A stretch of DNA of 64,000 nucleotides from Streptomyces sp. SID8374 (GTDB lineage: Bacteria; Actinomycetota; Actinomycetes; Streptomycetales; Streptomycetaceae): assembly GCF_009865135.1 (NCBI RefSeq), contig NZ_WWGH01000001.1, positions 124,001-188,000 of the forward strand, read 5' to 3'. Under the pieces are notes generated by a model. That model did not search any database, was not told the origin of the DNA, and worked only from the letters and a program-made list of their open reading frames with translations. This document shows positions 45,174 to 53,616 of the stretch, in pieces. Positions within the stretch are counted from its first letter, which is position 1. Every line of letters starts with the position of its first letter. Position numbers and translations under genes: made by a program.

Positions 45174-45733
45174 GGGGTCACGTCCTCGATGGCTTCGACG
45201 ATCCGGGGGTAGGCCCCGCACCGGCACAGGTTGCCGCTCATCCGCTCGCGGATCTCGTCCGCGTCCAGGGGGGCGGGGTTTTCGGTCAGGGCGTCCGGAG
45301 GGGTGACGTGGGACGGATGGCCGTCGGCGGCCTCCTTGAGCATGCCGACGGCCGAACAGATCTGCCCGGGGGTGCAGTAGCCGCACTGGAGGGCGTCGCG
45401 TTCCACGAACGCCTGTTGCAGAGGGTGGAGGGTGTCGCCGTCGGCGAGACCCTCCACCGTGGTGATCGCCGAGCCGTCCTGGGCGACGGCGAGGAGCAGG
45501 CAGCTGTTGGTGCGGCGGCCGTCGACGAGGACCGTGCAGGCGCCGCACTGGCCGTGGTCGCAGCCCTTCTTTGCGCCGGTCAGGCCGAGCTGTTCGCGCA
45601 GCAGGTCCAGGACCGTGGTGCGGTGGTCGAGGGTCACCTCGGTCTCTTCCCCGTTGACGTACAGGGTCACGGTGGACCGTTCGACGGTGACCGGTTCCGG
45701 TGCGGTGACCGCTTCCAGGGCGAGGGAATCCAT
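45170..45733 (-). CDS. paoA: 2Fe-2S subunit of molybdenum aldehyde oxidoreductase (PaoA-like)
   Basis: The 187-residue small subunit binds two [2Fe-2S] clusters. The N-terminal plant-type set is CDHGQCGACTVLVDG plus the cysteine of TNSCLL; the C-terminal set is LQCGYCTPGQICSA plus GNLCRCGAYPRI. E. coli PaoA carries a Tat signal for export, but the N-terminus here (MDSLALEAVTAPEP) has no twin arginine or hydrophobic core, so this enzyme should stay in the cytosol. It is the first gene of the operon. No clear promoter is visible in the 87 bases upstream. Confidence 0.93.
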   Translation of the reverse strand: MDSLALEAVTAPEPVTVERSTVTLYVNGEETEVTLDHRTTVLDLLREQLGLTGAKKGCDHGQCGACTVLVDGRRTNSCLLLAVAQDGSAITTVEGLADGDTLHPLQQAFVERDALQCGYCTPGQICSAVGMLKEAADGHPSHVTPPDALTENPAPLDADEIRERMSGNLCRCGAYPRIVEAIEDVTP

Positions 45734-45820
45734 GCTCGAACACCTTTCACTACGGGCCCCTGTTGACCCTGTTCACAGGCTCTTCGGCGTACGCGGCCCC
45801 CGTCAGGGGCCACGGCGGCG

Positions 45821-46210
45821 TCAGCGGTTCTCCAGCCGCAGCCGGACCTCCTGCTCCTGGTCCCCCGCGGCCGTACCGACGACGCGGACGGTGAACGCGC
45901 CGGTGAGGTGGTCCCGCAGCCGGTCGACGGCCCAGTAGCCGCCCTGGGCGTCCACCGTGACCGGGGCGGTCAGCGTCACGGGTTCGGCGGCGGCCTTCGG
46001 CTCGGAGACGTCGACGGTGGTGACCCAGACGGTGGGGCGGGGGCCGCTCGTCGTCTCCGGCGCGTCGTCCGCGTCCCGGTCGGACTCGAAGGCGCTGCCG
46101 AGCACGCCGAACACGCTGCGCGCGTCCGCGAGATCGCACCGGCTCAGCGACACCAGCACCTCCTGGCCGGACGTGGAGTCGTCGCCGTTTCGTTCGGGGG
46201 TGCTGTTCAC
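45821..46210 (-). CDS. Hypothetical protein
   Basis: The 129-residue acidic protein shows LVSLSRCDLADARSVFGVLG and SAFESDRDADDAPE, then a beta-rich C-terminus (VTLTAPVTVDAQGGYWAVDR, FTVRVVGTAAGDQEQEVRL). I recall similar Streptomyces proteins without assigned function. The GTG has AAGGAA upstream. It lies between the oxidoreductase operon and the F420 enzyme gene, all on the minus strand. No signal peptide or membrane helix is visible. Confidence 0.6.
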   Translation of the reverse strand: MNSTPERNGDDSTSGQEVLVSLSRCDLADARSVFGVLGSAFESDRDADDAPETTSGPRPTVWVTTVDVSEPKAAAEPVTLTAPVTVDAQGGYWAVDRLRDHLTGAFTVRVVGTAAGDQEQEVRLRLENR

Positions 46211-46299
46211 GGGGTTCCTTCCGTCGGATGCCGGCCTTCGGGTCCACTCCAGGCTCACCCCGCGCCGGGCCGACGGCGACACGGGAGGGCCGAAGAGGG

Positions 46300-47265
46300 C
46301 TACAGCTCCCGCAGAGCGGGCAGGAGGGCCTTCTCAGCCCATGCGATGAAGGACTGCTGGTGTTCCCCGCCGACCTGGACCAGTGCGATCTCGGTGAATC
46401 CCGCCTCGGTGTAGGCGCGCACCGCGTCGACGAACGTGTCGACGTCCTGTCCGCAAGGGATGGCCGACGCGACGTCCTCCTTGCGGACGAGTTCGGTCGC
46501 CTGGGCGAAACTCTCCGGTCCGGGGAGTTCGGAGTTGACCTTCCAGCCGCCGACCGACCAGCGGAACTGTTCGTGGGCGCGGGCGATCGCGGCGTCCCGG
46601 TCGGGGTCGTAGCAGACGGGCAGCTGGCCCACCCGGGGCTTCCCGGCGCCTCCGTGCCGGTCGAAGTCGTCGAGGAGCCCGCTCTTGGCCTCGGTCGCGA
46701 TCACCAGGTCGGCTTCGCGTCCGGCGAGCGCGCAGGAGGCCGGGCCGGAGACGGCGACGCCGATCGGCACCCGGGTCCCGGGCAGGTCCCACAGCCGGGC
46801 GTTCTCCACGTCGAAGTGGGTGCCGTGGTGGTTGACGTTCCCGCCGTCGAAGAGGGCGCCGATGATCTCGACGGCCTCTTCGAGCATCTCCAGCCGTACG
46901 TGGGCGGCGGGCCAGCCGGCGCCGACGACGTGCTCGTTGAGGTTCTCGCCGGAGCCGAGGCCCAGCCGGAACCGGCCCTCGGCGAGGATCTGGAGTGTCG
47001 CGGCCTTCTGGGCGACGACGGCGGGGTGGTAGCGGGTGGTCGGACAGGTCACGTACGTCATCAGGCCGATGGTCTCGGTGGCCTGTGCCGCCGCGCCGAG
47101 CACCGCCCAGGCGTACGGTGCGTGGCCCTGTTCCCGGAGCCAGGGGAAGTAGTGGTCGGAGGTGACGGAGAAGTCGAATCCCGCCTTTCCGGCGGCCACC
47201 ACATCCCGTACGAGCTCTCGCGGTCCGGTCTGTTCGGTCATCATCGTGTAGCCGATTCGCACCAT
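46300..47265 (-). CDS. F420-dependent LLM-class oxidoreductase
   Basis: The 321-residue protein is a luciferase-like TIM barrel of the F420-dependent glucose-6-phosphate dehydrogenase-like group (TIGR03557 type). It shows FSVTSDHYFPWLREQGHAPY, the cis-peptide region LMTYVTCPTTRYHPAVVAQK, and GLGSGENLNEHVVG for F420 phosphate binding. It should use coenzyme F420 to oxidise or reduce a small metabolite in the cytosol. The ATG at 47265 (MVRIGYTMM) is the family start. The divergent neighbour is the DUF6479 gene; the AT-rich 88-bp gap holds promoters for both. Confidence 0.9.
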   Translation of the reverse strand: MVRIGYTMMTEQTGPRELVRDVVAAGKAGFDFSVTSDHYFPWLREQGHAPYAWAVLGAAAQATETIGLMTYVTCPTTRYHPAVVAQKAATLQILAEGRFRLGLGSGENLNEHVVGAGWPAAHVRLEMLEEAVEIIGALFDGGNVNHHGTHFDVENARLWDLPGTRVPIGVAVSGPASCALAGREADLVIATEAKSGLLDDFDRHGGAGKPRVGQLPVCYDPDRDAAIARAHEQFRWSVGGWKVNSELPGPESFAQATELVRKEDVASAIPCGQDVDTFVDAVRAYTEAGFTEIALVQVGGEHQQSFIAWAEKALLPALREL

Positions 47266-47319
47266 GCGAAACGCTTTTCCCCTGAGATCCTCATAAAACA
47301 TGAATTGATGTGAACAGCC

Positions 47320-47344
47320 GACTGACTGCCTTCCCCCGGGGTAT
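47320..47344 (+). promoter_or_regulatory. Possible sigma-B-type promoter
   Basis: GACT (47320-47323), 15 bases, then GGGTAT (47339-47344) fits the GNNT-N14-16-GGGTAY pattern of Streptomyces sigma-B-type promoters. It lies nine bases before the DUF6479 ATG, so the leader would be only a few bases long. The pattern is loose, so chance is possible. Confidence 0.35.
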
Positions 47345-47353
47345 GCGGCAACC

Positions 47354-47701
47354 ATGGACGTATCGAACGGATCCACGCAGTCACTGGCCGCCCTTCTCGC
47401 CGACGGCACGGGCGCGCTGGCGGCCGTCATCTTCCCCATCGCCGCGCTCGCCGTGGTGGGCTTGCTGATCGGCGGTTTCGTGCTGGGCAAGCGCAAGAAG
47501 GACACCGAACTGCCCCCGCCCCTCCCCGGCGAGCAGCCGACGAAGCCGGAGGGGCACACGCACATCGACGCGCACGACCCGCACGCATCCGACCGCTTCC
47601 CCGATGACGGCAGCGCCCTCAATCCGCACCAGTTGGACGGGCACGGCAACGAGCCGCTCCCGCCCCACCGGGACGAGCCGCGCACCGACACGGATCGATG
47701 A
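47354..47701 (+). CDS. DUF6479-family membrane protein
   Basis: This 115-residue protein has one transmembrane helix (about residues 20-45, ALAAVIFPIAALAVVGLLIG), a basic GKRKKD stop-transfer and a hydrophilic proline- and histidine-rich tail with HTHIDAHDPHASDRFPDDG. That is the pattern of Streptomyces DUF6479. Its stop overlaps the ATG of the cation efflux gene by four bases, so the two are coupled and the tail histidines might help handle metal ions; this is an inference. No good ribosome binding site precedes the ATG. Confidence 0.75.
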   Translation: MDVSNGSTQSLAALLADGTGALAAVIFPIAALAVVGLLIGGFVLGKRKKDTELPPPLPGEQPTKPEGHTHIDAHDPHASDRFPDDGSALNPHQLDGHGNEPLPPHRDEPRTDTDR

Positions 47702-48612
47702 ACCGGCCGGCCGCCGACCGACGAACACGCGTCACGGTCCTGGTCGCGCTCGCGGCCAACCTGGTGATCGCGGCGGCCAAGACCGTGGGCGGGCTGATCT
47801 CCGGCTCGCCCGCTCTGCTGTCCGAGGCGGCCCACTCGGTCGCCGACAGCCTCAACGAGATCTTCCTGCTCGCCGCCCTCCGGCGCAGCCGCCGCCCCGC
47901 CGATGCCCGTCACCCGTTCGGCTACGGCAAGGAGCGCTTCTTCTGGGCGCTCCTCGCGGCCGTCGGCATCTTCGTGATGGGCGGCTGTTTCTCGTTCTAC
48001 CAGGGGCTCTCGGCCCTGCGCGGGGGCGACCACGAGTCCCGCAGCGGCTATGTCGCCGGGCTGATCGTCCTCGGCGTCGCCCTCGTCGCCGAGAGCACCT
48101 CGCTGGCCCGGGCCCTGCACCAGGCGCGGGGCGAGAAGGGCGCGGCCCTGGACCCGGCGCTGCGGACCGTCATCGCGGAGGACAGCACGGCGGTGCTCGG
48201 GGTCAGCCTGGCCATCGCCGGGATGTCCCTGCACCTGGCCACCGGAAGCGTGGTCTGGGAGGCGGCGGCATCCCTGGGCATCGGACTGCTCCTGGTCTAC
48301 GTGGCCTTCCGGCTCGGCCGGGACGCCCGGGACCAGCTGATCGGCGAGTCCGTAGACCCGGTGCTCCGACGCGAGCTGGTGGGCTTCCTCATGCGCCAGA
48401 GCGAGATCGACAACGTGGCCGAACTCCTCACCATGCGCCTGGGCATGGACTCCGTCCTGGTGGCGGCCCGCATCGACCTGGCTCCCGGGATCGACAGCGA
48501 GCGGGTGGAGGAGGTCTCGATGCGCATCCGGCACGCGATGTGCGAGCGGTGGCCGCAGGCGGACCAGGTCTTCCTGGACATCACGAACGCCCCGCCGCGC
48601 ATCGGTCTGTGA
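47698..48612 (+). CDS. Cation diffusion facilitator (CDF) transporter
   Basis: The 304-residue protein is a CDF-family metal efflux pump. It has six predicted helices in its first 210 residues; the metal-site motif in helix 2 is SEAAHSVADSLNEIFLL, and helix 5 carries EDSTAVLGVSLAIAG. A cytosolic C-terminal domain follows (VAELLTMRLGMDSVLVAARI). The canonical HxxxD and DxxxD sites appear as HSVAD and EDSTA, so zinc or a related divalent ion is plausible. It is coupled to the DUF6479 gene. Confidence 0.9.
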   Translation: MNRPAADRRTRVTVLVALAANLVIAAAKTVGGLISGSPALLSEAAHSVADSLNEIFLLAALRRSRRPADARHPFGYGKERFFWALLAAVGIFVMGGCFSFYQGLSALRGGDHESRSGYVAGLIVLGVALVAESTSLARALHQARGEKGAALDPALRTVIAEDSTAVLGVSLAIAGMSLHLATGSVVWEAAASLGIGLLLVYVAFRLGRDARDQLIGESVDPVLRRELVGFLMRQSEIDNVAELLTMRLGMDSVLVAARIDLAPGIDSERVEEVSMRIRHAMCERWPQADQVFLDITNAPPRIGL

Positions 48613-48712
48613 GTGCCGCCCGCGTTGCGCCGCCGCACGGGCCGCCCGAGGGTGGGTGCTGGACCGCAGCGGCCGCCCCCCGCGCCGCACACCCGTGAGA
48701 AGGCAGTGGACC

Positions 48713-49537
48713 ATGACCGGAAGCAATCCCCGTACGGCCCCCTCGGCGGCGCCCCTGACCGGCTCCGCCGCGCCGTGCTGGGTCACCCTGATGACCCGGG
48801 ACCTTCAAGCCGCCCAGCGGTTCTACGCCGCCGTCCTGGGCTGGTCGTTCCGCCCGGGGAAGCTCGGCGCGGAGTTCTCCGTGGCCCGCCGCGGCGACAT
48901 CCCCGTCGCGGGCATCTTCGCCGTGTCGACCGCGTACCAGGTCGCGGTGGCCTGGACGCCGTACTTCGCGGTGGCGGACGCCGATGTGGCCGCAGCCCGG
49001 GTCCGGGAGCGCAGCGGGACGGTGGCGGTGGGGCCGCTGACGCTCGGCAAGGGGCGCGGCGTCCTGGCCTCCGACCGGGACGGTGCCCCGTTCGGCCTCT
49101 GGGAGCGCACCGAACCGGCCACCTCCCCGCCGGCCCCCGACGACCACGCGCACGCCTGGCTGCGGCTGCGGACCCGCAACGCCTTCGACGCGGCGATCTT
49201 CTACGGCGAGGTACTCGACTGGGCGAGCGGACGTCCCGGATGCTGTGACGTCGCGTACGAGGGTGACGAGGTCATCGTGCGGTGCGAGGGGCGGCCGCTG
49301 GCCCGGATCAGCTCCGGGGCGGTGGAGGCCGCCGTCGACCCGCTGGTGCGCCCGCACTGGCAGGTGCAGTTCCCGGTGGAGGACGTCCCCGTCACGGTCG
49401 CGGAGGCGAAGCGCCAGGGCGGCTCCCTCGTCGAGGAACGGACCTTCCTCGGCGGCCGGGAAGCCACCCTGCGGGACCCCGACGGCGCACTGTTCACGGT
49501 GACCGCCGTGCGGGGTCCGGTGGGTCCGGAGAGCTGA
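48713..49537 (+). CDS. Two-domain VOC (glyoxalase-like) protein
   Basis: The 274-residue protein carries two VOC domains: residues 20-135 (CWVTLMTRDLQAAQRFYAAV, DRDGAPFGLWE) and 145-270 (AWLRLRTRNAFDAAIFYGEV, TLRDPDGALFTVTAV). This layout is common in Streptomyces as a hydroxylase-like or antibiotic-sequestration-like family of unknown substrate. The start is ATG at 48713 rather than the open frame from 48656. Its stop is five bases from the end of the convergent DUF6328 gene. Confidence 0.85.
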   Translation: MTGSNPRTAPSAAPLTGSAAPCWVTLMTRDLQAAQRFYAAVLGWSFRPGKLGAEFSVARRGDIPVAGIFAVSTAYQVAVAWTPYFAVADADVAAARVRERSGTVAVGPLTLGKGRGVLASDRDGAPFGLWERTEPATSPPAPDDHAHAWLRLRTRNAFDAAIFYGEVLDWASGRPGCCDVAYEGDEVIVRCEGRPLARISSGAVEAAVDPLVRPHWQVQFPVEDVPVTVAEAKRQGGSLVEERTFLGGREATLRDPDGALFTVTAVRGPVGPES

Positions 49538-49542
49538 GCCGC

Positions 49543-50061
49543 TCAGTCCTTCGGGCCGGCGGGCGGGTCGTCCGCGCGCGGTCCGGAGCGGCCGCGGGCC
49601 AGCGCCCAGACGGGGAAGACGAACCAGCAGACCAGGAACCACAGCGCTATCCCGCCGACCAGCCAGAGGGCGAACGTGTTGTGGAGGGCGACCCGCAGGA
49701 TCAGCAGCAGGGTGGAGCACATCGTCAGGAACAGCAGCACCAGCCCGACGACGGTCATGCGTGAGGCCCAGATGACCGTCTCCGGCTTCATCCGGCGGCC
49801 GGTGAGCAGCCGGTGGTAGGTGACGGGGCCGATGAGCGCGGCCACGGTCGCCGAGCCGAGCACCACCGTGACCACGTAGATGTCGCGGTCCACCTCCGAA
49901 AGGCCGGTGAACCGCGGCTGGAACACCACGGCGAGGAGAAAGCCGAAGAGGATCTGCACGCCGGTCTGGGCGACGCGCAGTTCCTGGAGCAGTTCGGACC
50001 ACTGCCGGTCCGCCCGCTCCTCCTCGGTCTCCTCGCGGCCTCTGCCATAGGTCGTTGACAC
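49543..50061 (-). CDS. DUF6328-family membrane protein
   Basis: The 172-residue protein has four transmembrane helices (about residues 38-60, 70-92, 105-130 and 133-158) after an N-terminal cytosolic helix rich in Glu and Arg (EETEEERADRQWSELLQELR). VAQTGVQILFGFLLAVVFQP is the hallmark of the DUF6328 family as I remember it. The GTG at 50061 has AGGAGA six bases upstream and is preferred over the earlier in-frame starts. Function unknown; the family is often met near stress genes in Streptomyces. Confidence 0.75.
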   Translation of the reverse strand: MSTTYGRGREETEEERADRQWSELLQELRVAQTGVQILFGFLLAVVFQPRFTGLSEVDRDIYVVTVVLGSATVAALIGPVTYHRLLTGRRMKPETVIWASRMTVVGLVLLFLTMCSTLLLILRVALHNTFALWLVGGIALWFLVCWFVFPVWALARGRSGPRADDPPAGPKD

Positions 50062-50289
50062 GGACACTCTCCTCGACTTCGACGCGACCGGGAGCACTGA
50101 TACACCCATTCGATTCGGGACTACTGGTGCCCCGGCCGCACGGGCTCAATCCCACCGGTGAGGCGCGCGATTCCCACTCGACCGGACCACTCCGTCCGCC
50201 TAGGATCACGTCCACGGCATCGCGCGTCGGTCACCGTCCGGGTGAGGCGTGGAGGTAGCCCGTGAGATGCCCGTTGGAGGCATTCCACC

Positions 50290-50670
50290 GTGTCGGTCGA
50301 GTTGAACCACACCATCATTCATTCCCGCGACAACCGCGAGTCCGCCGAGTTCTTCGCGGATCTGCTGGGCCTGGAAGTCGGGCCGGAGTGGGGCCCGTTC
50401 ATCCCCGTCGTCCTCGCGAACGGCGTCACCCTGGACTTCGCGACGATTCCCGAGGAATCGATCACGCCGCAGCATTACGCCTTCCTCGTCTCGGAGGCGG
50501 AGTTCGACGCGGCGTTCGGCAGGATCCAGGAGCTGGGCATCGCGTACTACGCCGATCCCCACCGGAAGCTCCCGGGCGAGATCAACCACAACGACGGCGG
50601 CCGGGGCGTCTACTTCCCCGATCCGAGCGGTCACGGCATGGAGCTCATCACCCGCCCCTACGGCGGCTGA
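50290..50670 (+). CDS. VOC-family protein
   Basis: The 126-residue protein is a single VOC domain: ELNHTIIHSRDNRESAEFFA at the start with the first metal-ligand histidine, a central AFLVSEAEFDAAFGRIQELG and GVYFPDPSGHGMELITRPYG at the end with the closing glutamate. The ligands H, H and E appear kept, so it may be a metal-dependent lyase or dioxygenase. It starts at a GTG without a strong ribosome binding site. The 228 bases before it contain no gene I can support. It meets the GNAT gene with a ten-base gap. Confidence 0.85.
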   Translation: MSVELNHTIIHSRDNRESAEFFADLLGLEVGPEWGPFIPVVLANGVTLDFATIPEESITPQHYAFLVSEAEFDAAFGRIQELGIAYYADPHRKLPGEINHNDGGRGVYFPDPSGHGMELITRPYGG

Positions 50671-50680
50671 GCGAGGGCGT

Positions 50681-51175
50681 TCAGGGCCCGACGGCGAGCA
50701 GGAGCTCGGGGCGGTCCCACATGACCGCGGGCGGGTTCGCACGGACGGTGCCGACGGGTTCGGCGCCGACAGCGCGGTAGAAGCCCTCGGCGGGCGGGTG
50801 GGACACGATCCGGATTCCGGTGAGTCCCGCCCGCCCGGCCTCCTCACGCAGATGGCCGATGAGGAGGCGGCCGACGCCGAGCCCCTGCGCCTCGTCGGCG
50901 ACGAACATCAGGTCGAGTTCGGGCGGCTGGAGGATCAGCGCGTAGAAGCCGAGGACCCGGTCGTCGTCGCGGCCGGCGGCGACGAAGACCCTGTGCGCCT
51001 CGATGTAGTCCGGTCCGACGCGGTATCCGGCGACCATCGGGGCGTACGGGCCCTCGTAGGCGCGTGACGTCCGGACCAGCCGGGTGAGCCGACGGGCGTC
51101 ACGTGCCGTCGCCCGGCGGACGAGGAGGTCCGGGCGGTGCGGGCCGCGCCCGGAGCGCGTAATGCCTGATCTCAT
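50681..51175 (-). CDS. GNAT-family N-acetyltransferase
   Basis: The 164-residue protein has the GNAT fold: LLVRRATARDARRLTRLVRT at the beginning, DLMFVADEAQGLGVGRLLIG with the acetyl-CoA loop QGLGVGR, then FYRAVGAEPVG and the final strand. The acceptor is unknown. The frame extends far upstream, but the ATG giving MRSGITRSG lies seven bases after a TAATAC -10-like box, suggesting a leaderless transcript from that ATG. Confidence 0.85.
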   Translation of the reverse strand: MRSGITRSGRGPHRPDLLVRRATARDARRLTRLVRTSRAYEGPYAPMVAGYRVGPDYIEAHRVFVAAGRDDDRVLGFYALILQPPELDLMFVADEAQGLGVGRLLIGHLREEAGRAGLTGIRIVSHPPAEGFYRAVGAEPVGTVRANPPAVMWDRPELLLAVGP

Positions 51176-51395
51176 ACGTCGAGTATTACGTACGGCGGCG
51201 GACGCCCGGCGCGCACGACTCATGCACGGTACACGGAGCACTCCCCGGGGCCGCGGCGCATGAACGGCGGTTCGGGGGTACACGGACCCCTGCACCTCGC
51301 CCGGTGGTTGCTCCACCGGGCCCGGACCGAAAGGGGTTGACCACTGTGCGACGACGAAGCTGCGTACCGGCCGATGAGCGGTGGGGGCGGTAACC

Positions 51396-51980
51396 GTGAC
51401 AACAGTGATCATCATCATCGCCGTGGCCCTCGTGGTGGCCGCCGCCGTCTACTTCTTCCTGGTGCGCGGAGGTTCCGTCGGCGGGGGCCGCAGCCTGCGC
51501 AGCCGGTTCGGCCCCGAGTACGACCGGGTGGTCGCCCGGCACAACGGCGACACCAAGGCGGCCGAGCAGGAGCTCGATGAGCGGGTGAAGCTCCACGGTG
51601 ACCTGGAGAAGCGGCCGCTGACCGAGGCGGCCCGCGCGGATTACACCGCCCGCTGGGCCCGCACCCAGGAGCAGTTCGTCGAGTCGCCGCAGCAGGCGCT
51701 GGACGAGGCGGACGCGCTGCTCGCCGACCTCTCCCGCGACCGGGGCTTCCCGGCCGGTGAGAGCTTCGAGGACCGCACCGCCGCGCTCTCCGTCCACCAC
51801 GCCCGTCATGTCGAGGGCTACCGCAGGGTGCACACCGCGAGGAACGACGGCACCGGCACCGAGGAGATGCGCGAAGCGTTCGTCGAGGCCCGTGGCCTCT
51901 TCGACGCCCTCCTCGAGGACGGTCCGGCGACCCGCGACCACAGCAACCGACAGCTCACGAAGGGACGGGGCACATCATGA
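51396..51980 (+). CDS. Membrane-anchored helical hypothetical protein
   Basis: The 194-residue protein starts with a single transmembrane helix (VTTVIIIIAVALVVAAAVYF) and continues as a charged, helical cytosolic domain with ADYTARWARTQEQFVESPQQ followed by ALDEADALL. The same FVExPxQAxxEADA pattern recurs in the product of the next gene, so they share a domain. I chose the GTG at 51396, five bases after a GGGGGCGG; a GTG 15 bases earlier is possible. Its stop overlaps the next ATG by four bases. Function unknown. Confidence 0.75.
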   Translation: MTTVIIIIAVALVVAAAVYFFLVRGGSVGGGRSLRSRFGPEYDRVVARHNGDTKAAEQELDERVKLHGDLEKRPLTEAARADYTARWARTQEQFVESPQQALDEADALLADLSRDRGFPAGESFEDRTAALSVHHARHVEGYRRVHTARNDGTGTEEMREAFVEARGLFDALLEDGPATRDHSNRQLTKGRGTS

Positions 51981-52639
51981 CGCAGACTCCGAACACCACC
52001 GGGAACACCGGCAGCACGCCCAACAGGCCCACGCCGTCGATCGGGTCCGAGCGCGTCCAGCCGGTGACGCCTCCCGGCAACGCCCTCGGCACGCCCGTAC
52101 CGCCGACGGCCGCCAAGCCTTCCGGCTCCCCGCCGACGACCGGCGCGTCCGATCCGGCGTCGACCGCCACGGCCGACAAGGCGCACACGGACACCGCCCG
52201 TACCGACACCGACCGTACCGACGTCGGCCTTACCGAGACCGCCCGTTCGGACTCCGCTCGTCCGGACTCCGCTCGTGTGGACTCCGACCGGGTGGACGCG
52301 CCCCGGGAGACCGGCCGTACGACGGAGTCCTCCCACTCCCGCGGCACGGACACGGCGAAGGCCAACGGCCGCCCGCTGTTCGCCGCCGAGGAGCGGGAGA
52401 AGTTCGACGCCCGCATCCACCAGGCGGTGGCCGGCTTCGTGGAGAACCCGCGCCAGGCGGTGCAGGAGGCCGACGCCACGTTCGACGAGGTCGTCACCGG
52501 GCTCACACAGGCCCTGGCCGAGCGGTCCCGGCTGCTGCGCACCGACCGCGACGGTGAGCGGTCCGAGGCCGGGACGGAGGATCTGCGGATCGCCCTCCAG
52601 CAGTACCGCGATCTGACGGAACGCCTCGTCCGCCTCTGA
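51977..52639 (+). CDS. Hypothetical protein with low-complexity linker
   Basis: This 220-residue protein has a Pro/Thr-rich N-terminus, then a low-complexity stretch of about 60 residues made of short D/T/R/A/S units (TDTARTDTDRTD and similar), and a helical C-terminal domain from about residue 130 with FVENPRQAVQEADATFDEVV. That domain is paralogous to the one in the preceding protein. It has no signal peptide or membrane helix, unlike its partner, so the pair could be a membrane-bound and a soluble form of one system. Function unknown. Confidence 0.75.
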   Translation: MTQTPNTTGNTGSTPNRPTPSIGSERVQPVTPPGNALGTPVPPTAAKPSGSPPTTGASDPASTATADKAHTDTARTDTDRTDVGLTETARSDSARPDSARVDSDRVDAPRETGRTTESSHSRGTDTAKANGRPLFAAEEREKFDARIHQAVAGFVENPRQAVQEADATFDEVVTGLTQALAERSRLLRTDRDGERSEAGTEDLRIALQQYRDLTERLVRL

Positions 52640-52662
52640 GCGGTGACCGCACGATGCCCGCA

Positions 52663-52707
52663 CGCAAGGGGCGGCCCGACCGGGTACCGGTCGGACCGCC
52701 CCTTGCG
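52663..52707. terminator. Long bidirectional hairpin terminator
   Basis: A stem of 20 pairs with one mismatch (12 bp at 52663-52674 with 52696-52707, then 8 bp at 52676-52683 with 52687-52694) closes on a three-base loop. It lies between the convergent hypothetical and phosphatase genes. Confidence 0.85.
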
Positions 52708-52741
52708 GCGTACGGCCCCGCCCCTCCGATGCCATCGGTCT

Positions 52742-53539
52742 TCAGCCGGTGATCACCAGTCCCTCGCGCAGCCGGTCCAGCGCGGGTTCGGGGATGCGCA
52801 GCCCTGTGCGTACGTAGCCGTCGAGACCGCCCCACCGCTCGTCCATCGCGTCGAGGGCCATGTCGAGGTAGCGGGGGCGGACCTCGACGATCGCCGCCGC
52901 GACGGCCGGGTCGCCGCCGCCGTCCAGGAACTTCTGGACGTACGGCGCGAACGCGGCCCGCACCGCCGGGTTCACCGCGAGGAAGTCCTGCCGCACGGTC
53001 TCCCGGGACGCTCCCAGGATCATCAGCAGGACGGCCGCCGCCCAGCCGGTGCGGTCCTTGCCCGCCGTGCAGTGGAAGAGCACCGGTCGCGCGGCCGCGT
53101 CCGCGGCGGTCTCCAGGAAGGCCCGGTAGGCGGCCGCCGCGCCGGGTGAGAGCACCATCTTGCGGTAGGTCTCGGCGAACAGCTCCTCGGCCCGGCCGCC
53201 GCCCAGCGTTCGTTCCGCCTCGGCCGGATCGGCGAGCAGCGCCTTGAGCCTGGCCGGCGCCACGCCCGGGTGGTCGCCGAGGACATCGGCGACGAAGAGC
53301 CGGGCCCGGTCGGGGAGCCGGTCCGGGGACCACTGCCGTTCGTCGGCCGTGCGCAGATCGACGACCGTACGGATACCGAGTGCGGCCACCGCACGGTCGC
53401 GTTCCGGATCCAGCTCGCTCAGCTGCCCCGAACGGAACAGCACGCCCTGCCGCACCCGGCGGTCACGGCCCAGGGAGATACCCCCCAGGTCGCGCAGATT
53501 GACAACGGTGGCGGCCGGAACGGTCCGGGCGGTCTGCAC
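52742..53539 (-). CDS. Protein-tyrosine phosphatase (DSP-like)
   Basis: The 265-residue protein is a cysteine phosphatase of the Y_phosphatase3 type. The signature P-loop is HCTAGKDRTGWAAA, with cysteine and arginine of the CX5R motif, and the N-terminal NLRDLGGISLGRDRRVRQGV plus LFRSGQLSEL precedes it. RTVVDLRTADER carries the general-acid region. The family acts on phosphotyrosine proteins or phosphoinositides. The GTG giving VQTARTVPAATVV is the chosen start; the open frame further upstream has no good site. It may oppose the kinases of the genome, but no direct partner is in this window. Confidence 0.9.
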   Translation of the reverse strand: MQTARTVPAATVVNLRDLGGISLGRDRRVRQGVLFRSGQLSELDPERDRAVAALGIRTVVDLRTADERQWSPDRLPDRARLFVADVLGDHPGVAPARLKALLADPAEAERTLGGGRAEELFAETYRKMVLSPGAAAAYRAFLETAADAAARPVLFHCTAGKDRTGWAAAVLLMILGASRETVRQDFLAVNPAVRAAFAPYVQKFLDGGGDPAVAAAIVEVRPRYLDMALDAMDERWGGLDGYVRTGLRIPEPALDRLREGLVITG

Positions 53540-53616
53540 GATGAACTGCCTCTTTCCCTGATGAGAACGCCTAGGGCCCCATCGGCCCAACGACCCACCG
53601 GCCCACCGGCCGGAAC

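Noticed and set aside
52160-52330. Short DNA repeats in the linker-coding part of the hypothetical gene
   Set aside because: They are low-complexity codons for D, T, R, A and S residues, not a separate repeat element.
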